DNA of 64,000 bases from Enterobacter sp. 10-1 (GTDB lineage: Bacteria; Pseudomonadota; Gammaproteobacteria; Enterobacterales; Enterobacteriaceae), in NCBI GenBank assembly GCA_002270295.1, contig NISF01000005.1, forward strand, positions 62,555 to 126,554. Direction: 5' to 3'. The notes under the pieces were generated by a model. That model searched no databases, was not told the DNA's origin, and saw nothing but the letters and a program-made list of their open reading frames with translations. Both the position numbers and the translations under genes were made by a program. This document shows positions 47,668-56,246 of this stretch, piece by piece (position 1 is the stretch's first letter; the number at the start of each line of letters is the position of its first letter).

Positions 47668-48084
47668 ATGACTTTAATAATGACAACCAGCATTAATCCC
47701 GCGGATCGTGATGAGCTGCTGGCGGGTCTACGGGAATACAATCTGCGCTACCTGGACCCGACGCAGTTTGGTGAACTGGGGATCTATCTCCGCGATCGGG
47801 CGGGGGAGATGCAGGGCGGTCTGATCGCCAAAAGAAAGGCGAACTGGCTGTGTATTGAGTACCTGTGGGTCAGCGAAGCCTCGCGCGGTAGCGGGCTGGG
47901 CGGCGAGCTGATGCGTGCGGCGGAAAAGCAGGCGCGCGAAGAGGGGTGTAACCACGTGCTGGTGGACACCTTCAGCTTCCAGGCCCTGCCGTTTTATCAA
48001 AAACAGGGCTACCGGCTGCAGATGTCGCTGCCTGATTTCCCGCACCCTGGCATGGAACGTCATTATCTCTCGAAGGCGCTATAA
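47668..48084 (+). CDS. GNAT-family N-acetyltransferase
   Basis: A 138-residue GNAT enzyme. The acetyl-CoA loop reads [20 protein letters not shown] and the C-terminal motif is [16 protein letters not shown]. The start at 47668 has CTGGAGG upstream; internal Met codons 5 residues on are possible. Substrate unknown; similar proteins acetylate small amines or antibiotics. Convergent with the TetR gene. Confidence 0.87.
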   Translation: MTLIMTTSINPADRDELLAGLREYNLRYLDPTQFGELGIYLRDRAGEMQGGLIAKRKANWLCIEYLWVSEASRGSGLGGELMRAAEKQAREEGCNHVLVDTFSFQALPFYQKQGYRLQMSLPDFPHPGMERHYLSKAL

Positions 48085-48104
48085 GGCCGCCACCGACGCG
48101 GATA

Positions 48105-48752
48105 TTAGCCGCCAATCCCCTGCTGGATCATCGCCAGCGCGTGGCTGACGATGGTTTCCCGGGATATCGCTTTTAGCCGCGCGTCGGTGCGAATGCGCGA
48201 ATAGGGCACCAGCACCAGGCTAATCAGGCTGGTGAACAGCAGCTCCGGCGACAGGGCCGGGTTGAGTTTTCCCTCCTGCTGCCAGCGGCTTATGGTCTCC
48301 AGCATCCGGTGATACTTATCGTCGCCAAAGCGGGCGTGCATATGCTGGCGCAGCACCGGCATTTCGCCAATCATCTCCTGCATCCACAGCGGCGCAAACC
48401 AGTCGTTTTGTTCCGCCAGCACGGCGAGAGTTTCAATCAGCAGGGTAAACGCGGTCAGCGGATCTTGCGGATGGTCGATAAAAATCTTGCTGATATCGCT
48501 GCGCAGCGGCATAAAGCGCTCTTCCAGCAGCTGGTCGACTAATATCTCCCGCGAGTCGAAATAGTAATGCAGCATCGCCGGCGTGACCCCGGCCTCTTTA
48601 GCGATGGCGTTCAGCGACGTCCGGGCGATGCCCTGGCGGGCAAACAGCGCCAGCGCGATATCCATCAGCTGTTCACGGTTAGCGGTGCCCGGTTTTTTGC
48701 CGCGCGGACGGCCCGGACGGCGAGGCGTATCATTGTCTTTTTGTGCCGTCAT
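48105..48752 (-). CDS. TetR-family regulator
   Basis: A 215-residue TetR protein. A basic N-terminal arm (RRPGRPRGKKPG, AT-hook-like) precedes the HTH at about residues 25-70 (ARTSLNAIAKEAGVTPAMLH then YYFDSREIL). The ligand domain resembles the CerR/TetR_C group. It is divergent from an MFS multidrug gene with an 80-base gap containing inverted repeats, so it very likely represses that exporter. Confidence 0.9.
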   Translation of the reverse strand: MTAQKDNDTPRRPGRPRGKKPGTANREQLMDIALALFARQGIARTSLNAIAKEAGVTPAMLHYYFDSREILVDQLLEERFMPLRSDISKIFIDHPQDPLTAFTLLIETLAVLAEQNDWFAPLWMQEMIGEMPVLRQHMHARFGDDKYHRMLETISRWQQEGKLNPALSPELLFTSLISLVLVPYSRIRTDARLKAISRETIVSHALAMIQQGIGG

Positions 48753-48763
48753 TTCTTCACTGT

Positions 48764-48823
48764 CTCTTGACCAGATTCATCATTTCCCTAAATATTAATT
48801 ATGCATTTAATTAATTTCAAGAG
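48764..48823. promoter_or_regulatory. Candidate TetR operator region of the MFS gene
   Basis: Two nested symmetries lie in the divergent gap: ATTAATTA-N6-TAATTAAT (48794-48815) and the outer pair CTCTTGA (48764-48770)/TCAAGAG (48817-48823). The inner palindrome is the better operator candidate by size. Confidence 0.5.
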
Positions 48824-48832
48824 AGTGTTGCT

Positions 48833-50326
48833 ATGACATCTGAAATCGCCGCTCAGCCGGCGCCGTCGATCCGCCTGCTGTTCAGCGCGCTCCTGCTGGT
48901 TATGCTGCTGTCGGCGCTGGACCAGACCATCGTATCGACCGCGCTGCCGACCATCGTCGGCGAACTCGGCGGGCTGGATAAGCTCTCGTGGGTGGTCACG
49001 GCCTATATCCTGAGCTCAACCATCGTGGTGCCGCTGTACGGTAAATTCGGCGATCTGTTCGGGCGAAAAATCGTGCTCCAGGTGGCGATTGTTCTGTTCC
49101 TCGTCGGCTCCGCGCTGTGTGGCCTGGCGCAGAATATGACGCAGCTGGTGCTGATGCGCGCGCTGCAGGGGCTGGGCGGCGGCGGACTGATGGTGATCAG
49201 CATGGCGGCGGTCGCCGATGTGATCCCTCCGGCAAACCGCGGTCGCTACCAGGGGCTATTCGGCGGAGTGTTTGGCCTGGCGACGGTCATCGGGCCGCTT
49301 ATCGGCGGTTTTCTGGTACAGCACGCCTCCTGGCGCTGGATTTTTTATATCAACCTGCCTCTGGGGCTGTTTGCCCTGCTGGTTATTGGCGCGGTGTTCC
49401 ACAGCAGCAATAAGCGCAGCGCGCACCAGATCGACTGGCTGGGGGCGTTTTACCTGAGCATGGCGCTGGTGTGCATTATCCTCTTTACCACCGAAGGCGG
49501 CAGCGTACGGGCGTGGAATGACCCGCAGCTGTGGTGCATTTTGGCCTTTGGCGTGGTGGGGATGATTGGCTTTATTTATGAGGAACGGGTGGCCGTTGAG
49601 CCGATTATTCCGCTCTCGCTGTTCCGTAACCGCAGCTTTCTGCTGTGCAGCATGATTGGTTTTGTTATCGGGATGGCGCTATTTGGCTCGGTGACTTTCC
49701 TGCCGCTCTATCTGCAGGTGGTGAAGGCGGCGACCCCGACCGAAGCCGGGCTGCAGCTGATCCCGCTGATGGGCGGCCTGCTGCTGACGTCGATCGTCAG
49801 CGGGCGCATTATCAGCCGCACCGGTAAATACCGCCTGTTCCCGATCCTCGGCACCCTGCTGGGCGTGGCGGGGATGGTGCTGCTGACCCGCATTACGATC
49901 CATTCGCCGATGTGGCAGCTGTATCTGTTTACCGGCGTGCTGGGGGCGGGCCTGGGGCTGGTGATGCAGGTGCTGGTGCTGGCGGTGCAGAACGCGATGC
50001 CGGCCCAGATGTACGGCGTGGCTACCTCGGGCGTGACGCTGTTTCGCTCGATTGGCGGATCGATCGGCGTGGCGCTGTTCGGCGCCGTCTTTACCCACGT
50101 GCTGCAAAATAACCTGCAGCGCCTGCTGCCGGAAGGCGCCGAGCTGCCCAGGGCGCTCAACCCGGAGGCGGTACAGAATCTGCCGACGGCGATCCGCCTT
50201 GATTATCTCGACGCCTTCGGCGCGGCCATTCACGCCGCCTTCCTGATGGCCGCCGGCATTATGGCCGTAGCCTTCGTGCTTTCATGGCTGCTGAAAGAGG
50301 TGCCGCTGAAAAAGGCGGCAAGCTAG
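48833..50326 (+). CDS. DHA2-family MFS multidrug exporter (14 TM)
   Basis: A 497-residue EmrB/QacA-type transporter with 14 predicted helices. Motif A is GKFGDLFGRKIVLQVA; helix 1 contains LSALDQTIVSTALPTIVGEL with the conserved Asp, typical of the family. Length typical. It exports hydrophobic drugs by proton exchange. Divergent from a TetR repressor gene; the last four bases overlap the end of a LysR gene on the other strand. Confidence 0.9.
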   Translation: MTSEIAAQPAPSIRLLFSALLLVMLLSALDQTIVSTALPTIVGELGGLDKLSWVVTAYILSSTIVVPLYGKFGDLFGRKIVLQVAIVLFLVGSALCGLAQNMTQLVLMRALQGLGGGGLMVISMAAVADVIPPANRGRYQGLFGGVFGLATVIGPLIGGFLVQHASWRWIFYINLPLGLFALLVIGAVFHSSNKRSAHQIDWLGAFYLSMALVCIILFTTEGGSVRAWNDPQLWCILAFGVVGMIGFIYEERVAVEPIIPLSLFRNRSFLLCSMIGFVIGMALFGSVTFLPLYLQVVKAATPTEAGLQLIPLMGGLLLTSIVSGRIISRTGKYRLFPILGTLLGVAGMVLLTRITIHSPMWQLYLFTGVLGAGLGLVMQVLVLAVQNAMPAQMYGVATSGVTLFRSIGGSIGVALFGAVFTHVLQNNLQRLLPEGAELPRALNPEAVQNLPTAIRLDYLDAFGAAIHAAFLMAAGIMAVAFVLSWLLKEVPLKKAAS

Positions 50327-51237
50327 GCGGTTCCGGCGATGCGCAGCAGCGCCCGGCGCAGCGCCGGCGCGGCGAAGCTGAGGAACTTGCGCAGCTTGAG
50401 CGGGGCCAGATCCCGGCTGGTATACAGCAGGTGCACCGGCGTCGGCTCGGGTTCGACCGATTCCAGAATGAGCTGCAGCTCGCCGCGGGTCAGGCCGTCG
50501 ATGGCCTGATAGTGCAGCAGCCGCGCCACGCCGACCCCGAGCCGGGCGGCGTCAGCGGCGCTTTCCGGGGTGGTGACCGACAGCACGGCGCGCAGGGTTA
50601 CCAGCCGATCAGCCGCTTCGGCGGCGCGAAACCGCCAGCCGCTATAGGGCATCGGCGATTCAATACTAATAATCGGCAGCCCGGCCAGCTCGCGGGGGCG
50701 CTGCGGCACGCCGTGCTTTGCCAGCAGCAGCGGCTGGGCGCAGGTAACAATGCGCATCTCCCCGAGGCGGGTAGCCACCATACCGCTATCCGGCAGAGTG
50801 CCGATGCGCACCGCCAGATCGACGTGGTCGTCTATCAGGTCAACGTTACGGTCGCTGAGCAGCAAACGAACGTTAATTTGCGGGTAGCGGGCGAGAAAAT
50901 CGCTCACCACCGGCAAAACGTGCACCCGACCGAACATCGTCGGCGCGGCGATCACCAGCTCGCCCTTGGGCTGCAGATACTCGCCCGCCGCCTGCCGCTC
51001 GGCGTTCTCCACCTCTTCCAGGATCCGCCGCGCGGCAGCGACATACTCCACGCCGGCATCGGTTAGCGTAAGCCGGCGGGTGGTGCGGGTCAGCAGGCGC
51101 GCGCCGAGCGCGCTTTCCAGCTCGGCAATGTTGCGGCTGACGGTGGTCAGCGGCGTGTTCAGCGCGCGTGCCGCCGCCGACATACTGCCCAGTTCGGTAA
51201 CCTTCACCAGCAGCGCCATCGCGCTTAATCGGTCCAT
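50323..51237 (-). CDS. LysR-family regulator
   Basis: A 304-residue LysR protein with HTH at residues 1-60 (LGSMSAAARALNTPLTTVSR NIAEL region) and a ligand domain of the CrgA type. Divergent from the frameshifted PPOX-family gene and its partner, with a 102-base gap containing a CCAG-ATCT-CCAG repeat inside ATGAT/ATCAT (about 51260-51290), a likely binding site. It probably controls that pair. Effector unknown. Confidence 0.87.
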   Translation of the reverse strand: MDRLSAMALLVKVTELGSMSAAARALNTPLTTVSRNIAELESALGARLLTRTTRRLTLTDAGVEYVAAARRILEEVENAERQAAGEYLQPKGELVIAAPTMFGRVHVLPVVSDFLARYPQINVRLLLSDRNVDLIDDHVDLAVRIGTLPDSGMVATRLGEMRIVTCAQPLLLAKHGVPQRPRELAGLPIISIESPMPYSGWRFRAAEAADRLVTLRAVLSVTTPESAADAARLGVGVARLLHYQAIDGLTRGELQLILESVEPEPTPVHLLYTSRDLAPLKLRKFLSFAAPALRRALLRIAGTA

Positions 51238-51339
51238 TATTATCCCGCTCTACGGAAAGATGATTGCCAGATCTCCAGTATTATCATTTGTCACAGTAGA
51301 GTCCATGCTGTGGGCAGTGATACGAGATGCGGAGGATCT

Positions 51340-51970
51340 ATGGCCGGTGACTTTCTTGGTATTGCCATCACCCCGGATGTGATGGATGTCCAGCATGAAA
51401 TGGGCAGCGACGGGCTGTGGCAATCGCCCCACGGCCACCGTCAGGCGAACCGCTTTACCGCCAGCGAGGAAGCGATGATTACCACCCGGGACAGCTTTTA
51501 TCTGGCGACGGTTTCGCAAACCGGCTGGCCCTATATCCAGCATCGCGGCGGGCCGCCAGGCTTTCTGCATCTGCTGGATGAGACGACCCTGGCAATGGCT
51601 GATTTTAGCGGCAACCGGCAGTACATCAGCACCGGCAACCTGCGGGGAAGCGCCAGGGCGTGCCTGTTTGATGGATTACCCGCGCCGTGCCAGGCTGAAA
51701 ATCTACGCCACCGTTGAGGTGCTGGCGGCGGATGACGACCCCGCGCTGCTGGCCCGGGTTAAGCCGGAAAATTACCGCGGCAGCGTTGAGCGTATTTTTC
51801 GCTTTCATCTGCAGGCGTTCGACTGGAACTGCCCGCAGCATATTACGCCGCGCTATAGCGCTCAGCAGGTGGCGGAATATAGCCAGACGCTGCAGCAGCG
51901 TATTCACGACCTTGAGCAGGAGAATCAGCGCCTGCAGCAGTTAACCCGCACAGGAGAAGATCATGACTGA
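51340..51970 (+). pseudogene. PPOX (flavin/pyridoxamine-oxidase-like) family gene with frameshift
   Basis: Two frames join to one protein of about 210 residues. The first (from ATG 51340, GGAGGA upstream) reads MAGDFLGIAITPDVMDVQHE and continues to GNLRGSARACLF. The second resumes in frame +1 with LMDYPRRARLKIYATVEVL and runs to 51970, ending in a coiled-coil tail. The shift is at TTT (51667-51669): one T too many or two bases missing restores the frame. The product would be a split-barrel FMN protein. Either a recent mutation or a sequence error; the downstream gene overlaps the second frame by eight bases, as in an intact operon. Confidence 0.75.
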
Positions 51971-52433
51971 ACAACGCCCGCCTCTGCCGCCGTTTACCCG
52001 CGAAAGCGCGGCGCAAAAAGTACGTGCCGCCGAAGACGGCTGGAACAGCTGCGATGCGCAGAAGGTGGCGCTGGCCTATACCCCCGATAGCGAATGGCGC
52101 AACCGCAGCGAGTTTGTGCACGGGCGCGCGGAAATCGTCGGCTTCCTGCAGCGCAAGTGGCGCAAAGAGCAGGAGTATCGGCTGATTAAGGAGCTGTGGG
52201 CGTGGAGCGATAACCGCATTGCGGTGCGCTTTGCCTACGAGTGGCATGACGACAGCGGCAACTGGTTCCGCTCGTACGGCAATGAAAACTGGGAGTTTGA
52301 TGAGCACGGCCTGATGCGCACGCGCTACGCCTGCATCAACGATCTGCCGATCGCCGAAAACGAACGCCTGTTTCACTGGCCCCAAGGCCGCCGCCCTGAT
52401 GACCATCCGGGGCTTAGCTCTCTGGGGCTGTAA
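51963..52433 (+). CDS. DUF1348/SnoaL-like protein
   Basis: A 156-residue protein with an NTF2-like fold, recognisable from [40 protein letters not shown] and [18 protein letters not shown]. It overlaps the end of the PPOX-family frame by eight bases (start ATG at 51963) and is probably cotranscribed. The function of the family is not settled; pocket-forming folds of this kind bind or convert small molecules. Confidence 0.87.
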   Translation: MTEQRPPLPPFTRESAAQKVRAAEDGWNSCDAQKVALAYTPDSEWRNRSEFVHGRAEIVGFLQRKWRKEQEYRLIKELWAWSDNRIAVRFAYEWHDDSGNWFRSYGNENWEFDEHGLMRTRYACINDLPIAENERLFHWPQGRRPDDHPGLSSLGL

Positions 52434-52449
52434 AGCAGGCGTTAACTTA

Positions 52450-52514
52450 CGGGTTAATCGGCTTGCGGGAAATCGACAACTGTATCGTTAACCCGGTTCA
52501 CCATGTTGGTGAAC
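52450..52514. promoter_or_regulatory. Inverted repeats upstream of the PEP-mutase/Ada genes
   Basis: CGGGTTAA (52450-52457)/TTAACCCG (52488-52495) are 8-base arms. GTTCACC-ATGTT-GGTGAAC (52496-52514) is a perfect 19-base palindrome immediately after. CCGGTTCA recurs at 52541-52548. The cluster looks like repressor sites in a 201-base gap. Confidence 0.45.
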
Positions 52515-52634
52515 AGAATGGTGTCCGGCGAGTGGTGACGCCGGTTCAGGAGAAAATAGTCGTCCGGTTTTCGGTTGTCGTCTTTAGGGCAGAAGCCCCA
52601 GAATCCTGCGCATAACAACAAAACCGGAGGACAT

Positions 52635-53408
52635 ATGGATTTCGCACAACAACATCACCAGGCCACGCCGGTGCTGCTGGCTAACGTCTGGGATGTCCCC
52701 AGCGCCAGAGCAGCTGCTGCAGCGGGCTATTCGGCTCTGGGCACTTCCAGCACCGCGATTGCCAACACCTTTGGCTATAACGATGGTGAAGAGCTCTCGT
52801 TTGCTGAGCTGCTCTTGCTCGTCACGCGTATCCGCGAGCAGGTTGCGCTGCCGCTGAGCGTGGATATGGAGTTCGGGTATGGCGCCAGCGTCGCAGAGGT
52901 GGTAGATAATCTGCACGCGCTGGCGCAAACCGGCGTGGCAGGCGTTAATCTCGAGGACAGCCTGGTGGCCGACGGTGAGCGGCGCCTGGTGGATGCTGAA
53001 ACCTATGCCCACCGCCTGCGGGCGGTCAAAACCGGACTGGAGCAGGCGGGCGTCGCGTTGTTTCTTAATATTCGTACCGATCCGTTTTTGCTTAACCGAC
53101 CGCAGGCGCTGGCTGAGACGGTTGCCCGAGGTCAGCTGTATGCGCGAAATGGGGCTGACGGCCTGTTTGTCCCTTGTGTTACCGAGGCGGCGGATATTGC
53201 GGCGATAGCGGCGGCGGTTGCTCTGCCGCTGAACGTCATGGCGCTGCCCGCGCTGCCCGATATTGACCAGCTGACTCGTCTCGGAGTGAAGCGGATTTCT
53301 ATGGGCAACGCGCTGCATAGCGCCCTGCAGGGGTATCTGCGCTCTCTGCTACATAACGTGCGGCAGCAGCAATCGTTTAAAGGGGTATTCCGCAATGCAG
53401 GTGACTGA
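52635..53408 (+). CDS. Isocitrate lyase/PEP mutase-family enzyme
   Basis: A 257-residue TIM-barrel protein of the ICL/PEPM family. Recognised by LANVWDVPSARAAAAAGYSA near the N-terminus, the metal motif SVDMEFGYG and GVNLEDS. The catalytic KKCGH loop of isocitrate and methylisocitrate lyases is absent, so it is probably an oxaloacetate-decarboxylase- or PEP-hydrolase-like member. The ATG at 52635 follows GGAGG. The last 14 bases overlap the ada-like gene, showing a shared operon. Confidence 0.85.
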   Translation: MDFAQQHHQATPVLLANVWDVPSARAAAAAGYSALGTSSTAIANTFGYNDGEELSFAELLLLVTRIREQVALPLSVDMEFGYGASVAEVVDNLHALAQTGVAGVNLEDSLVADGERRLVDAETYAHRLRAVKTGLEQAGVALFLNIRTDPFLLNRPQALAETVARGQLYARNGADGLFVPCVTEAADIAAIAAAVALPLNVMALPALPDIDQLTRLGVKRISMGNALHSALQGYLRSLLHNVRQQQSFKGVFRNAGD

Positions 53409-54444
53409 TAAAGGGTTATGCGATACCTGGTATGAGGCGCTGGTGGCCCGCTCATCCCAATACGCCGGGCTTTTTTACGTCGGCGTGAAAACCACCGGCG
53501 TGTTCTGCATCGCCACCTGCCGCGCCCGCAAGCCAAAGCGGGAAAACGTGGAGTTTTATAGCGATTTTAAAGCCGCGCTCAGCGCCGGCTTTCGCCCGTG
53601 TAAGATTTGTCGGCCGACGGAAAACGCCAGCTCCGCGCCGCCGATGGTGGAGCAGGTGATGCAGCAGCTGCGCGCCGCGCCGAAGGTGCGGATCACCGAT
53701 GACCAGCTGCGCCAGCAGCACATCAGCCCGGAGCGCATGCGGCGCTGGTTTAGCCAGAACTACGGCATGACCTTTCAGGCCTTCCAGCGGATGCTGCGGG
53801 TCAATACCGCCCTGCAGGAGCTACAGGGCGGGCGCAGCGCGACTGACGTGGCGTTTGACAGCGGCTACGATTCGCTCAGCGGCTTCGGCTATACCTGCAA
53901 AAAGCTCACCGGCCGGGCGCCGAGCAAAGCGGGGCGGGTGATCCTGATCCACCGCTTTACCACCCCCATCGGGCCGATGTTTGTTTGCGCCACCGAGCGC
54001 GGAGTTTGCCTGCTGGAGTTTGTCGACCGGCGGATGCTGGAAAGCGAATTTCGCGACCTTCAGCGCCTGCTGGCGGCCAATATTATTGCCGGGGAAAACG
54101 CCCATACGCGCCAGGCTGTGGCGGAGATTGGGGAGTACTTTGCCGGCCAGCGGCAGCGCTTCTCCCTGACTCTTGACGCGCCGGGCAGCGATTTTCAGCA
54201 GGCGGTCTGGCAACAGCTGCGGGCGGTACCTTACGGCACGACCGAACATTATCAAGGGCTTGCCGCGCTGATGGGCAACGCGGGGGCGGTGCGGGCGGTG
54301 GCCAACGCCAACGGCGCCAACCGGCTGGCGATTATTATTCCCTGCCACCGAATTATCGGCAAAGATGGCTCACTCACCGGCTACGGCGGCGGCCTGGCGC
54401 GCAAAGAGTGGCTGCTGGCCCATGAGGCTAAATTCAGCAGATGA
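53395..54444 (+). CDS. Ada-type bifunctional methyltransferase/activator
   Basis: A 349-residue protein with the full Ada layout: an N-terminal zinc domain with Cys38, Cys42, Cys69 and Cys72 (GVFCIATCRAR, RPCKICRP), matching E. coli Ada numbering; an AraC-type HTH (about residues 90-170); and a methylguanine methyltransferase domain with IIIPCHRIIG (Cys317). It would repair O6-methylguanine and phosphotriesters and activate genes after methylation. The start at 53395 lies inside the preceding gene. The divergence from E. coli Ada suggests a paralog, so I give no symbol. Confidence 0.85.
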   Translation: MQVTDKGLCDTWYEALVARSSQYAGLFYVGVKTTGVFCIATCRARKPKRENVEFYSDFKAALSAGFRPCKICRPTENASSAPPMVEQVMQQLRAAPKVRITDDQLRQQHISPERMRRWFSQNYGMTFQAFQRMLRVNTALQELQGGRSATDVAFDSGYDSLSGFGYTCKKLTGRAPSKAGRVILIHRFTTPIGPMFVCATERGVCLLEFVDRRMLESEFRDLQRLLAANIIAGENAHTRQAVAEIGEYFAGQRQRFSLTLDAPGSDFQQAVWQQLRAVPYGTTEHYQGLAALMGNAGAVRAVANANGANRLAIIIPCHRIIGKDGSLTGYGGGLARKEWLLAHEAKFSR

Positions 54445-54500
54445 TTTTATTTCCTGTTGCTGCTTTTGATGTTTAAAAGCCGACCATAAAGCCGTTATAG

Positions 54501-54512
54501 TTTCGTACGAAA
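54501..54512. promoter_or_regulatory. Palindrome upstream of nlpA
   Basis: TTTCGTACGAAA is a perfect 12-base palindrome, 40 bases before the nlpA start and preceded by TTATAG. Could be an operator; no known site is matched. Confidence 0.3.
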
Positions 54513-54551
54513 ATAATAATGACTTTCTAATGGACTAACAGGGTGAAGATA

Positions 54552-55361
54552 ATGAAATTGCGTTTACGGACAGCCGCCGCGGTGGTGCTGGCGGGCCTGC
54601 TGCTGGCGGGTTGCGATCGGCAAGACGGCGATGCAAAACACATTAAAGTCGGCGTTATTAACGGCGCCGAACAGGATGTGGCGGAAGTGGCGAAGAAGGT
54701 GGCGAAAGAGAAGTATGGCCTCGACGTTGAGCTGGTTGGTTTTAGCGGCTCCCTGCTGCCGAACGAATCGACGAACGCCGGGGATCTGGACGCCAACGTC
54801 TTCCAGCACCGGCCGTTCCTCGAACAGGATAATAAAGCCCACGGCTATCATCTGGTGGCGGTCGGCAACACCTTCGTGTTCCCGATGGCGGGCTACTCGC
54901 GCAAGATTAAATCGGTCGCTGACCTCAAGGACGGGGCGACCATCGCCATTCCTAACGATCCGACCAACCTCGGCCGCGCGCTGCTTCTGCTGCAGCAGCA
55001 GAAGCTGATTACCCTCAAAGAGGGCACCGGGCTGCTGCCGACAGCAATCGATATCACCGCCAACCCGCATAGCCTGAAAATTATGGAGCTGGAAGGCGCG
55101 CAGCTGCCGCGGGTGATCGACGATCCCAAGGTCGATGTGGCGATCATCAGCACCACCTATCTCCAGCAAACCGGGCTCTCTCCGGTGCGCGACGGCATTT
55201 TTATCGAGGATAAAAACTCGCCCTACGTTAACATCATCGTCACCCGCGAAGACAATAAAGATGCGCAGAACGTGAAGGAGTTCATGCAGTCTTATCAGTC
55301 GCCGGAAGTGGCGAAGGCGGCGGAGACGATCTTCAACGGCGGCGCGGTGCCGGGCTGGTAA
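54552..55361 (+). CDS. nlpA: NlpA, MetQ-family lipoprotein
   Basis: A 269-residue NlpA/MetQ-type substrate-binding protein with lipobox LLLAGC and the mature sequence HIKVGVINGAEQDVAEVAKK, nearly the same as E. coli NlpA (272 residues). Inner-membrane anchored by Asp at +2 (CDRQ). It binds methionine or related ligands as an alternative to MetQ. The ATG at 54552 is preferred over a GTG at 54543. The gene stands alone with no permease partner nearby. Confidence 0.93.
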   Translation: MKLRLRTAAAVVLAGLLLAGCDRQDGDAKHIKVGVINGAEQDVAEVAKKVAKEKYGLDVELVGFSGSLLPNESTNAGDLDANVFQHRPFLEQDNKAHGYHLVAVGNTFVFPMAGYSRKIKSVADLKDGATIAIPNDPTNLGRALLLLQQQKLITLKEGTGLLPTAIDITANPHSLKIMELEGAQLPRVIDDPKVDVAIISTTYLQQTGLSPVRDGIFIEDKNSPYVNIIVTREDNKDAQNVKEFMQSYQSPEVAKAAETIFNGGAVPGW

Positions 55362-55385
55362 TGACTGACACTGGGAGAGGTGTAT

Positions 55386-56246
55386 ATGATTCGGCAACGT
55401 CAGGCGGATGTGCTGCTGGTCGCCGCCACGGTCATCGCCGCGTGCGGGTGGATATTTTCGCGTGAAGCCATCGCCGGGATGCCGGTTTTTGCCTTCCTCG
55501 GCCTGCGCTTCTTTTTCGCCGCGCTGCTGCTGCTGCCTTTCTGCCGCGGTTTTCGCGTAGAGAAACGGCAGTGGCCGCCGATACTCATCAGCGGCCTGTG
55601 GTTTGCGCTAAACCTGTGCCTGTGGATTTACGCGGTATCGACCACGCCGTCGCTGGGCGAGGGGGCGTTTATCATGAGCCTGTCGATGCTGTTTGTACCG
55701 CTGACCGCGTGGGCGATGATGAAAACGCGTCCGGCGCGCGCATACTGGGAGTGCCTGCCGCTGGCGATCGTTGGTCTTGGCCTGCTGAGCCTGCATATGC
55801 CGATTGCCTTCCACCCCAGCCAGGGCTGGTTTCTGCTTACCGCGCTGGTGCAGTCAATCTGGTTCTGCTACACCAGCCGCTGCGCCCGCGAGGTGCCGCT
55901 GATCCCGCTGACTGCCGTGCAGCTGGGGATCACCGGGCTGGTGGGGCTGGCGATCTCCGCGGCGGTTGAAAGCTGGGATCGGCCGTTTACCCTGCCCACT
56001 TTCGGCTGGCTGCTCGCCAGTATCGTTATCGCCACCAGCCTGCGCTTCGGCCTGCAGATGAAGGGGCAGAAGTACGCGGCGGTTGCCAGCGCGGCGATTA
56101 TTATGGTGCTGGAACCGCTGCTGACGGTGATTGCCGCCGCCCTGTGGTATCACGAACAGCTGCCGCTGCAGAAGATTATCGGCGGCGTGCTGATCCTCGT
56201 TGCCCAGCTGTGGTTCCGCTGGCGCATGCTTAAGCCGCTACGCTAA
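55386..56246 (+). CDS. EamA/DMT-family permease
   Basis: A 286-residue membrane protein with ten helices, in two EamA repeats. It starts 24 bases after nlpA (ATG at 55386; a GTG at 55380 is possible, with GGGAGAGG upstream) and is likely cotranscribed with it. An exporter of small metabolites is expected; the substrate is unknown. The 3' end overlaps the nudix gene by nine bases tail to tail. Confidence 0.83.
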   Translation: MIRQRQADVLLVAATVIAACGWIFSREAIAGMPVFAFLGLRFFFAALLLLPFCRGFRVEKRQWPPILISGLWFALNLCLWIYAVSTTPSLGEGAFIMSLSMLFVPLTAWAMMKTRPARAYWECLPLAIVGLGLLSLHMPIAFHPSQGWFLLTALVQSIWFCYTSRCAREVPLIPLTAVQLGITGLVGLAISAAVESWDRPFTLPTFGWLLASIVIATSLRFGLQMKGQKYAAVASAAIIMVLEPLLTVIAAALWYHEQLPLQKIIGGVLILVAQLWFRWRMLKPLR

